Shown here: positions 23,422 to 30,355 of the stretch, in pieces
Layout: each line of letters opens with the position of its first letter
Numbering within the stretch: the stretch's first letter is position 1
Assembly (NCBI GenBank): GCA_902800925.1
Contig: CADCGD010000033.1
Location: 1-34,197, forward strand
Reading direction: 5' to 3'
Origin: an uncultured Bacteroidales bacterium
Lineage (GTDB): Bacteria > Bacteroidota > Bacteroidia > Bacteroidales > Bacteroidaceae
Length of the DNA stretch: 34,197 nt
Made by a program: the position numbers and the translations under genes
Notes under the pieces: generated by a model
What the model was told of the DNA's origin: nothing
What the model saw: the letters and a program-made list of their open reading frames with translations, nothing else
Database searches by the model: none

Positions 23422-23697
23422 ATGGCAAACCACAAGTCAAGCCTGAAGAGAATTCGTCAGGACAAGAAAAAGGCAGAACACAATCATTATTATGCCAAGA
23501 CCATGCGTAACGCAGTGCGCAAGCTCCGCGCTATGACCGATAAGGACGAGGCTACAAAGCTGTACCCCACCGTACAGAAGATGCTGGATAAGTTGGCTAA
23601 GAACAACATCATCCACAAGAAAAAGCACCCGATAAGACTGAAAAGTATAAAAAGTCGCAAACCATTGGTTCGCGGCTTTTTTGTTGCTGCAAACTGA
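23422..23697 (+). CDS. rpsT: 30S ribosomal protein S20, unusual C-terminus
   Basis: Binds 16S rRNA early in 30S assembly. The first 66 residues ([43 protein letters not shown]) are canonical S20. After IHK the family continues NKAxNLKS and ends near residue 84, but here the sequence is [19 protein letters not shown] and runs to 91 residues. The last 17 codons are the arms of an intrinsic terminator hairpin, so the stop (23695-23697) lies beyond the terminator. Possible causes are loss of the normal stop by a deletion, or a sequence error. A one-base indel in the A-run near 23625 would end or extend the frame but does not restore an 84-residue S20. Confidence 0.88.
   Translation: MANHKSSLKRIRQDKKKAEHNHYYAKTMRNAVRKLRAMTDKDEATKLYPTVQKMLDKLAKNNIIHKKKHPIRLKSIKSRKPLVRGFFVAAN
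23649..23682 (+). terminator. Intrinsic terminator inside the 3' end of rpsT
   Basis: AAAAAGTCGC (23649-23658) pairs with GCGGCTTTTT (23672-23681), with an inner AACC/GGTT stem and an ATT loop, followed by T. It should end the tRNA-Glu-rpsT transcript, yet the rpsT reading frame continues 15 nt past it. Confidence 0.85.
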
Positions 23698-23751
23698 TGG
23701 TTTTTGTACTTTTTTAGCAGATAAACATTCGTTTATCTCATGTTTATTTTG

Positions 23752-23759
23752 TATCTTTG
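23752..23759 (+). promoter_or_regulatory. -7 box of gyrB
   Basis: TATCTTTG lies 24 nt before the gyrB ATG (23784). No clean TTTG is present 19-21 nt upstream. Confidence 0.6.
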
Positions 23760-23783
23760 CATCCAAATTGCAAAAATAGCACA

Positions 23784-25757
23784 ATGACAGAAGAACAACT
23801 GAATCAAGAACAGAATTATTCCGCGAGCAATATTCAGGTGCTCGAGGGTTTGGAAGCCGTACGTAAGCGTCCGGCCATGTATATCGGAGACATCAGTGAG
23901 AAGGGTCTCCATCACCTCGTAAACGAGACCGTCGACAACTCTATCGACGAAGCAATGGCAGGCTATTGCACGCATATTGAGGTAACAATTAATGAAGACG
24001 GCTCTATCACCGTTCAGGACAACGGACGTGGTATCCCCGTCGACGAACACGAGAAGATGCACAAGTCGGCCCTTGAGGTCGTTATGACCGTGCTCCATGC
24101 TGGTGGTAAGTTCGACAAGGGTTCCTACAAGGTATCTGGTGGTCTGCATGGTGTGGGTGTCAGCTGTGTGAACGCGCTGTCTACCCACATGATGTCGCAG
24201 GTGTTCCGCAACGGACATATCTACCAGCAGGAATACGAGAAGGGTAAGCCTCTCTACGACGTGAAGATTGTTGGCGATACCGATATGACGGGTACACGCC
24301 AGCAGTTCTGGCCTGATGGCAGCATTTTCACCACCACAGAATACAAGTACGACATCATTGCCAAGCGTATGCGCGAGCTGGCCTACCTGAATGCCGGCAT
24401 CACCATCACGCTGAAAGATATGCGTCCTGACGAGGATGGCAACCTCCGTGAAGAAGTTTTCCATGCCAAGGAAGGTCTGAAGGAGTTCGTGCGCTACGTC
24501 GATCGTCACCGCACCCACCTCTTCGACGACGTCATCTATCTGAAGACTGAGAAGCAGGGTGTGCCCATCGAGGTCGCTGTGATGTACAACACGGATTATA
24601 GCGAGAATATCCACTCTTACGTCAACAATATCAACACCATCGAGGGTGGTACCCACCTGCAGGGTTTCCGCATGGCTCTGACCCGTACGTTGAAGAAGTA
24701 TGCCGATGAGGACCCCAATATCTCCAAGCAGATTGAGAAGGCTAAGATTGAGCTGGCTGGTGACGACTTCCGCGAGGGTCTGACAGCTGTCATCTCTATC
24801 AAGGTCGCTGAACCTCAGTTCGAGGGTCAGACCAAGACCAAGCTGGGTAACTCAGAAGTCGCTGGTGCCGTACAGCAAGCTGTTGGTGAGGCACTGAGCA
24901 ACTACTTGGAGGAGCATCCCAAGGAGGCCAAGCAGATTTGCGAGAAGGTCGTGCTGGCAGCAACTGCCCGTATCGCCGCCCGCAAGGCCCGTGAGAGCGT
25001 ACAGCGCAAGAACCCCATGACGGGTGGTGGTCTGCCTGGTAAGCTCGCCGACTGCTCAGAGAAAGACCCCAAGGTCTGCGAAATCTTCCTCGTCGAGGGT
25101 GACTCCGCAGGTGGTTCTGCCAAGCAGGGTCGTGACCGTCACTTCCAGGCTATTCTGCCCTTGCGTGGTAAGATTCTGAACGTCGAGAAGGTCCAGTGGC
25201 ACCGCGTCTTCGAGGCCGAGTCTGTGATGAATATCATCCAGTCCATCGGTGTCCGCTTCGGTGTTGATGGCGAGGGTGACCGCGAGGCCAATATCGACAA
25301 GCTGCGTTACGACAAGATTATCATCATGACCGATGCCGACGTCGATGGTTCTCACATCGACACGCTCATCATGACACTCTTCTATCGTTTCATGCCACAG
25401 GTCATCCAGGGTGGCCATCTCTATATCGCTACCCCACCGCTTTACAAGTGCACCTTCAAGAAGTTCTCTGAGTACTGCTATACCGAGCAGCAGCGTCAGG
25501 CCTTCATCGACAAGTATGTCGCTGGTGACGAGAACGCTACAGCGCTCCATACGCAGCGCTACAAAGGTCTTGGTGAGATGAACCCCGAGCAGCTCTGGGA
25601 GACCACCATGAATCCTGAGAACCGCCTCTTGAAGCAGGTCACCATCGAGAATGCCGCTGAAGCTGATGAGATCTTCTCTATGCTGATGGGCGACGACGTA
25701 GAGCCTCGCCGCGTATTCATCGAGAAGAACGCTACCTACGCTAATATCGACGCATAA
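23784..25757 (+). CDS. gyrB: DNA gyrase subunit B
   Basis: The ATPase subunit of gyrase, which introduces negative supercoils with GyrA. The 657-residue protein has GHKL motifs ETVDNSIDEAMAG and DNGRGIPVDEH, the lid GGLHGVGVSCVNALS, the QTKTKLGNSE switch lysine, and TOPRIM motifs EGDSAGGSAKQGRDR and DADVDGSHIDTL, closing with RYKGLGEMNPEQLWETTMNPENR. It lacks the 170-residue insert of the E. coli protein, as is normal outside Gram-negative proteobacteria. The start is ATG 23784; an earlier in-frame ATG overlaps the -7 box. It is monocistronic with a strong terminator. Confidence 0.97.
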   Translation: MTEEQLNQEQNYSASNIQVLEGLEAVRKRPAMYIGDISEKGLHHLVNETVDNSIDEAMAGYCTHIEVTINEDGSITVQDNGRGIPVDEHEKMHKSALEVVMTVLHAGGKFDKGSYKVSGGLHGVGVSCVNALSTHMMSQVFRNGHIYQQEYEKGKPLYDVKIVGDTDMTGTRQQFWPDGSIFTTTEYKYDIIAKRMRELAYLNAGITITLKDMRPDEDGNLREEVFHAKEGLKEFVRYVDRHRTHLFDDVIYLKTEKQGVPIEVAVMYNTDYSENIHSYVNNINTIEGGTHLQGFRMALTRTLKKYADEDPNISKQIEKAKIELAGDDFREGLTAVISIKVAEPQFEGQTKTKLGNSEVAGAVQQAVGEALSNYLEEHPKEAKQICEKVVLAATARIAARKARESVQRKNPMTGGGLPGKLADCSEKDPKVCEIFLVEGDSAGGSAKQGRDRHFQAILPLRGKILNVEKVQWHRVFEAESVMNIIQSIGVRFGVDGEGDREANIDKLRYDKIIIMTDADVDGSHIDTLIMTLFYRFMPQVIQGGHLYIATPPLYKCTFKKFSEYCYTEQQRQAFIDKYVAGDENATALHTQRYKGLGEMNPEQLWETTMNPENRLLKQVTIENAAEADEIFSMLMGDDVEPRRVFIEKNATYANIDA

Positions 25758-25775
25758 GACGCTAAATAATAATTG

Positions 25776-25804
25776 AAAAGGGAACCGAAATGGTTCCCTT
25801 TTTT
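25776..25804. terminator. Terminator between gyrB and the beta-barrel protein gene
   Basis: AAAAGGGAACC (25776-25786) / GGTTCCCTTTT (25792-25802), loop of 5 nt, then T. Symmetrical enough to stop the convergent gene too. Confidence 0.92.
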
Positions 25805-25829
25805 CTATTGATATATTTCAAATATCGAC

Positions 25830-26411
25830 TTACTTCAGTTCGAATTTGTAGCCGATAGTCAGAGAACCACCATCGGTGTAGTACTTAAGATCGTTGCCAT
25901 CGAATTTGTCAACTCTGGTCAGGGAGTAGCCTCCACGCAGGTCGAGGGTAATGCCGTTCTTGAACTCATAAGAGAGACCAACGGGAATAGAGAAGTTGAA
26001 AGATTTGCATTCTCCATTGGCATTATCGTTAACCAGGAAGCCTGGCTGCAAACCAACCTTCAAGGCAAAACCCTTGGCAACATAGAAGTTAGCCATAAGA
26101 GGGATGTCGATGTAGTCAAGCTTTACAGTGTTAGCATTCTTCCACTCCCAACCCAACTGCTCGTATTTCAAAGCTGCAGAAAGAGAGAGCCAGTCGGTCG
26201 TAGTGTAATACTCTGCCTCGGCACCAATAGCGAGACCTACACGAGCTTCGTTTCCGGTTATAGTACCACTAGTGTATTCACCTCTGAAAGTACCCACAGA
26301 GAAACCAATCATTGGCTGGATTGTGATTTGACCTGCGCCGTGACGCATCTTCTGAGCATTTGCAGTCAGGCACATAACGGCCATCACTGCGATCATCATC
26401 ATTTTCTTCAT
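25830..26411 (-). CDS. Outer-membrane beta-barrel protein
   Basis: A 193-residue protein with a clean signal peptide (MKKMMMIAVMAVMCLTANA, cleaved before QKMRHG). The rest is alternating amphipathic strands with aromatic ends, about eight in number, and closes with LTIGYKFELK, a typical last beta-strand ending in an acidic/basic pair with Phe near the terminus, as in porin-like OMP_b-brl proteins. The function is unknown. It is monocistronic with its own promoter and a terminator shared with gyrB. Confidence 0.85.
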   Translation of the reverse strand: MKKMMMIAVMAVMCLTANAQKMRHGAGQITIQPMIGFSVGTFRGEYTSGTITGNEARVGLAIGAEAEYYTTTDWLSLSAALKYEQLGWEWKNANTVKLDYIDIPLMANFYVAKGFALKVGLQPGFLVNDNANGECKSFNFSIPVGLSYEFKNGITLDLRGGYSLTRVDKFDGNDLKYYTDGGSLTIGYKFELK

Positions 26412-26449
26412 AACTAATAATTTTATAGAGTTAATACTTTATCGGGGTG

Positions 26450-26480
26450 CAAAGATAGTTAAATTATTTTAAACGACAAT
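26450..26480 (-). promoter_or_regulatory. Promoter of the beta-barrel protein gene
   Basis: TATCTTTG (26457-26450) on the minus strand with ATTG 19 nt upstream (26480-26477). The start codon is 38 nt downstream, giving an AT-rich leader. Confidence 0.65.
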
Positions 26481-26552
26481 ATATTTTTGCGATTTTTTTA
26501 CGCTTTATGGTCATTTTTATCACTAGTGTTATGGTTTCTCTTTTTTATATTG

Positions 26553-27737
26553 CTATTTGAATATCTTCTGAGCAAATATTGTCAGGTAAATGCGCCAGTT
26601 GCGCCAGATGTGTCCACCATCATTCTCATAATATTCATAGGGATAGTGGTGCTCGTCAAGATAGTGACGCAGGTCAGTATTCATCTGCATCAGGAAGTCA
26701 TCCTTGCCAATGGCTATCCAGAATAGCTTGGGTTTGGAGGCGAAGAGCCGCACCATCTGTCCGTCAAAGTCATCGTTGAGTTTAGAATTAGGTGTGTTGG
26801 GTGTCAGCTCACGAGGCATACGACAAGCTGCCGACTGCAGACCGTAGTAATCGAACACCTGAGGATAGAGACGCGAGATGCCGAAGGTGTGGCCACCACC
26901 CATTGAGAGTCCTGTCACAGCACGTGCCTCACGCTTCTTGATGGTCTTGTAGTGGCTGTCTACGAAGCTGACGATATCCATAAAACTCTCTTCCATCGTT
27001 GACTTGGCACCACGCTGGTTGAAGGCATTGCCATCAGGGGTGTACATGCCCTCATGCCACCAACCTGGCGCAGCATTACACGTTGGGTTTCCATTAGGCA
27101 TGACGACAATCATAGGTACACATTTGCCTTCCGCAATCAGGTTATCCATAATCTGAGACGTGCGTCCCAAATCGCCCCAAGACGTTTCGTCGCCACCATG
27201 ACCATGCAACAGGTACATCACAGGGAAGCGCTTCTTACCGTCATAAGTTGGTGGCAGATAGATGGTCATACGACGCTGCTGGCCCAACGTAGGACTGTCG
27301 TACCAGACACGCGACAGGGTGCCGTGGGGCACGTTGTTCACAGCATAAAGGTGGCCCTTGTCGCTGTCCGACTTCGACACAATGAAGATATTGCTAAGCG
27401 TCGAGATGTCACGATTGACATAGCTGTTGGCAGGGTCTATGAAACGCTGTCCATCAACCGTCAGACTATAGGAATAGAGTTCTGGCGCCAACGGACTCGT
27501 CGTCACTGTCCATACCCCATTATTCTGCTTGGTCATATCCAGTTTCTGACCACTAATCTCCTTGAAGTCGCCAAAGACGCTGACAGACTGGGCTGAAGGG
27601 TCGTAGAAGTTGAACGTCACCGTACCATCAGCATTCACTACGGGTGACTGCACCCTTGGGCGCTGGCCCAATTGCTGTTGTGCGAAACTGCCTACAGCAA
27701 GAAGTCCGCAGACAGCCAAAGTAAGAATTCGTTTCAT
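26553..27737 (-). CDS. Secreted esterase with N-terminal E-set domain
   Basis: A 394-residue alpha/beta-hydrolase of the esterase D / feruloyl- or acetyl-esterase type. A signal peptide (MKRILTLAVCGLLAVGSFAQ) is followed by an immunoglobulin-like E-set module (about 28-125; NADGTVTFNFYDPSAQSVSVFGDF, as in isoamylase N-terminal domains) and the catalytic domain. The triad is visible: Ser in GLSMGGGH, Asp in IGKDDF and His in NDGGHIWRNW; the oxyanion segment is YLLHGHGGDE. Such proteins deacylate plant cell-wall polysaccharides, but the substrate is not readable here. The start is ATG 27737. A short 7-bp-like stretch encodes the linker TPNTPNSKL near residue 312. Confidence 0.88.
   Translation of the reverse strand: MKRILTLAVCGLLAVGSFAQQQLGQRPRVQSPVVNADGTVTFNFYDPSAQSVSVFGDFKEISGQKLDMTKQNNGVWTVTTSPLAPELYSYSLTVDGQRFIDPANSYVNRDISTLSNIFIVSKSDSDKGHLYAVNNVPHGTLSRVWYDSPTLGQQRRMTIYLPPTYDGKKRFPVMYLLHGHGGDETSWGDLGRTSQIMDNLIAEGKCVPMIVVMPNGNPTCNAAPGWWHEGMYTPDGNAFNQRGAKSTMEESFMDIVSFVDSHYKTIKKREARAVTGLSMGGGHTFGISRLYPQVFDYYGLQSAACRMPRELTPNTPNSKLNDDFDGQMVRLFASKPKLFWIAIGKDDFLMQMNTDLRHYLDEHHYPYEYYENDGGHIWRNWRIYLTIFAQKIFK
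26782..26803. repeat. Possible 7-bp repeat remnant inside the esterase gene
   Basis: TTAGAAT, TAGGTGT, GTTGGGT keep 7-bp register and resemble the parE and methyltransferase arrays (GGTGTTG/TTGGGTG). It encodes TPNTPN, echoing the ParE N-terminus. Short and imperfect. Confidence 0.45.
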
Positions 27738-27827
27738 GTTTGTTGTGTTGTTGGTTATGCTGTTTATTATAACGAAACACACTGACATTTATTATTTTAT
27801 ACTGAACGAAATAACTTGTCAACCCAA

Positions 27828-27867
27828 ATAAGAAAAAGACGTTGCAAACCATAATTGCAACGTCTTT
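27828..27867 (-). terminator. Terminator of tRNA-Leu
   Basis: A perfect 13-bp stem AAAGACGTTGCAA (27835-27847) / TTGCAACGTCTTT (27855-27867) with a 7-nt loop. On the minus strand it follows the tRNA and ends in TTTTTCTTATTT. Confidence 0.9.
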
Positions 27868-27881
27868 GCCTTGAAGCTTTG

Positions 27882-27963
27882 TACCCAGACCCGGGCTCGA
27901 ACCGGGATGGGTTGCCCCACTGGTGTTTGAGACCAGCGCGTCTACCGATTCCGCCATCTGGGC
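27882..27963 (-). tRNA. tRNA-Leu (CAA)
   Basis: An 82-nt class II tRNA on the minus strand: acceptor GCCCAGA / TCTGGGT, discriminator A, D-arm ATGGCGGAATCGGTAGAC, anticodon stem CTGGT / ACCAG with loop CTCAAAC (anticodon CAA), variable arm TGGGGCAACCCA and T-arm with GGTTCGAGCC. CCA is not encoded. Confidence 0.96.
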
Positions 27964-27976
27964 TTCTTAGCGGGTG

Positions 27977-28007
27977 CAAAGGTACGAAGAAGAATGGAAA
28001 AAACAAA
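27977..28007 (-). promoter_or_regulatory. Promoter of tRNA-Leu
   Basis: TTTG (28007-28004), 19 nt, TACCTTTG (27984-27977) on the minus strand: a full Bacteroidetes promoter, with the mature tRNA beginning 13 nt after the -7 box. Confidence 0.82.
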
Positions 28008-28102
28008 ATAAATGGATAAAAAAATAAAAAATAATTGCTTTTTCTTGCTTGGTAAGTAAAAAAAGCGTACCTTAGTAGTCGAATTTTAAATCTATATACC
28101 AA

Positions 28103-29194
28103 ATGGAAAAATCCAATCAGAACTATTGTGTGATATTAGCCGGAGGAAAAGGTCGTCGGTTGTGGCCTTGTAGCCGTGAAGATCACCCCAAGCAGTTTAT
28201 CGACTTCTTTGGTGTGGGTCGCACGCAGCTGCAGTCGACATTTGACCGCTTCTCGAAGGTGATACCACTTGAGAATATATTTATATGTACGTGTCAGGAA
28301 TACCTGTCGATGGTCAAAGAGCAGGTGCCTGAGATTGACGAGCGCAACATCCTGGTAGAACCCGTCAACCGCAATACGGCACCCAGCGTGGCGTGGGCCA
28401 ATATGCGCATCAAGCGCACCAATCCCGATGCGAATATCATCATTACGCCGTCTGACCAGCTGGTCGTTGATGAGGCATCGTATATGCGTAGTCTGGAGAC
28501 AGGCATCAGCTATGTCTCCGAGCATGACGTGCTGTTGGTGATGGGTGTGAAGCCTACGCGTCCGGAGCCTGGCTACGGCTATATCCAGATGGGCGACCCG
28601 AGTTGCAAGCCCGACGTCTTCAAGGTGAAATCGTTCACCGAGAAGCCTGAGCGTGAGTTTGCCAAGATGTTCATGGAGAGCGGTGAGTTCTATTGGAATA
28701 CTGGTGTGTTTATCACCAACAGTCGCAAACTGACACAGAGCTTCGAGAGCATCTTCCCCAGCGTGTTGCGCAATCTGAAGTTTGAAAAGCCCCAGTACAA
28801 CTATGACGAGGAACTGGAGTATGTCGCCCAGAACTATCCGCGCTACCCTAACCTCTCCATTGACTATGCCATTCTGGAACATAGCGAGGACGTCTACATG
28901 ATGAAGTGCGACTTCGGCTGGGCCGATCTGGGCACGTGGCATGCTGTCTATGAGTATATGAGCAAGAGCGAGGGCGACAACGTGGTGGTTAACTCAGAAG
29001 TCATGCTGGAAGACTCGCGTAACAACGTCATCAAGTTGCCAAAGGGTAAGGTGGCCGTCATCAACGGACTGGACGGCTATATTGTGGCCGAAGAGGGCAA
29101 CGTCTTGCTCATCTGCAAGAAGGGCGACTCGTCGGCACTGGTGCGCAAGTATGTCAACGAGGTACAGATGAAATATGGTGACGACTTCGTTTAA
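28103..29194 (+). CDS. manC: Mannose-1-phosphate guanylyltransferase
   Basis: Makes GDP-mannose from mannose 1-phosphate and GTP, the donor for mannose, fucose and related sugars in surface glycans. The 363-residue protein has the nucleotidyltransferase signature VILAGGKGRRLWPCSREDHPKQF (part), the mannose-phosphate motif FTEKP, and FYWNTGVF and FGWADLGTW, all hallmark for GMP. It is the short form without the isomerase domain. It is linked to a GT4 glycosyltransferase by a 7-bp array. The -10 region upstream reads TACCTTAG, one base off the -7 consensus. Confidence 0.95.
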   Translation: MEKSNQNYCVILAGGKGRRLWPCSREDHPKQFIDFFGVGRTQLQSTFDRFSKVIPLENIFICTCQEYLSMVKEQVPEIDERNILVEPVNRNTAPSVAWANMRIKRTNPDANIIITPSDQLVVDEASYMRSLETGISYVSEHDVLLVMGVKPTRPEPGYGYIQMGDPSCKPDVFKVKSFTEKPEREFAKMFMESGEFYWNTGVFITNSRKLTQSFESIFPSVLRNLKFEKPQYNYDEELEYVAQNYPRYPNLSIDYAILEHSEDVYMMKCDFGWADLGTWHAVYEYMSKSEGDNVVVNSEVMLEDSRNNVIKLPKGKVAVINGLDGYIVAEEGNVLLICKKGDSSALVRKYVNEVQMKYGDDFV

Positions 29195-29226
29195 TTCAAA
29201 ATTCGCAATTCATAATTCGTAATTAA
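29192..29226. repeat. 7-bp array (TAATTCA type) filling the manC-glycosyltransferase gap
   Basis: TAATTCA, AAATTCG, CAATTCA, TAATTCG, TAATTAA (29192-29226). The first three bases are the manC stop codon and the last base is the A of the next ATG. Confidence 0.95.
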
Positions 29227-30323
29227 TGATAGTTGGTATTGACGCTAAGCGCATCGTGCGCAATGGAACGGGACTAGGCAGTTATGGTCGCACGCTGGTG
29301 AACGACCTTATCCGCTTGGGCGACAGTGACATGCAACTGCGGTTGTATGCCCCTGACGAAGGTCGCGACGAGTTGCGCAGCCAGATTATCGAGGGTGCTG
29401 AGTTCTGTTATCCCAAGGGACATCCTGCCGCCCTGCGCAAGGCGTGGTGGCGCTCACGTAGCATTGTCAGCGATTTGGTGCGCGATGGCGTAGAGGTCTA
29501 TCACGGCTTGTCAGGTGAACTGCCAATAGGCCTGCGTAAGGCCGGCATCCGTGGCATCGTCACCATCCACGACCTTATCTTTATGCGCCATCCAGAGTAT
29601 TACCATTGGCTCGATACCAAGATCTACGAGTGGAAGTTCCGCCAGTCATTGCGCGAGGCCGACCACATCATCGCCATCAGCGAGCGTACCCGTCAGGACA
29701 TCCTGGAATTGGGTGGTGAGGAATATGCCGACCGCATCAGCGTCATCTATCAGAGTTTTGCACCCCACTTCTCTAGTTCTGTCCAGGACGAGCGCAAGGC
29801 CGCTGTCCGCGAGAAGTATAAGCTGCCCCAGCGCTTCGTGCTGAATGTCGGCACCATCGAGGCCCGTAAGAATCTCGCGCTGGCCGTCGAGGCTGTCGAC
29901 CTGTTACCACAGGATATCCATCTCGTAGCTGTTGGTCGCCAGACCGATTATGTCCGTCAGTTGCCCCACAGCGAACGTCTGCACCTGTTGAGTGGTGTGC
30001 CCGACCAAGACCTCGCAGCCATCTATGCATTGGCCGAAGCTTTTGTTTATCCGTCACGCTACGAAGGGTTTGGCATTCCCATCATCGAGGCCATTGCTGC
30101 CGGACTGCCTGTTGTCGCCTGTACGGGTTCGTGTCTGGAGGAAGCCGGTGGACCTCATAGTCGCTATGTCGGTCCTGACGACGTCATCGGTATGGCAGAG
30201 GCACTGAAGATGTCGCTGCGTGGTGCCCGCGGTCGTCAGGAGCGCATTCTGCGCAGTCGTGAGTATATCCGGAAGTTTGAGGGTAACGACGTAGCCCGTC
30301 AAGTTGCGGAACTGTATAAGTAA
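29226..30323 (+). CDS. Family 4 glycosyltransferase
   Basis: A 365-residue GT-B-fold retaining glycosyltransferase. The N-terminal domain opens with IVGIDAKRIVRNGTGLGSYGRTLVNDL; the mid part VYHGLSGELPIGLRKAGIRGIVTIHDLIF and IIAISERTRQDI is typical of GT4 mannosyl- or related transferases. The donor domain has RFVLNVGTIEARKNL and the E-x7-E motif within EAFVYPSRYEGFGIPIIEA. Next to manC it may use GDP-mannose, but that is inferred from position only. It ends in a repeat array where it meets the convergent HhH gene. Confidence 0.92.
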   Translation: MIVGIDAKRIVRNGTGLGSYGRTLVNDLIRLGDSDMQLRLYAPDEGRDELRSQIIEGAEFCYPKGHPAALRKAWWRSRSIVSDLVRDGVEVYHGLSGELPIGLRKAGIRGIVTIHDLIFMRHPEYYHWLDTKIYEWKFRQSLREADHIIAISERTRQDILELGGEEYADRISVIYQSFAPHFSSSVQDERKAAVREKYKLPQRFVLNVGTIEARKNLALAVEAVDLLPQDIHLVAVGRQTDYVRQLPHSERLHLLSGVPDQDLAAIYALAEAFVYPSRYEGFGIPIIEAIAAGLPVVACTGSCLEEAGGPHSRYVGPDDVIGMAEALKMSLRGARGRQERILRSREYIRKFEGNDVARQVAELYK

Positions 30324-30355
30324 TTACGAGTTACGAATTACGACTTTTGAATTAC
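30321..30355. repeat. 7-bp array (GAATTAC type) between convergent stop codons
   Basis: TAATTAC, GAGTTAC, GAATTAC, GACTTTT, GAATTAC. The first unit holds the glycosyltransferase TAA (30321-30323) and the last unit holds the TAA of the HhH gene (30354-30352). Confidence 0.93.

Noticed and set aside
23733-24656. A 307-codon minus-strand frame opposite gyrB
   Set aside because: Antisense shadow of gyrB; no signal, domain or promoter of its own, and it covers the gyrB promoter region.
27797-28102. Minus-strand frames across the tRNA-Leu locus with a Gly/Arg-rich peptide
   Set aside because: The peptide is a translation of the tRNA-Leu gene itself.
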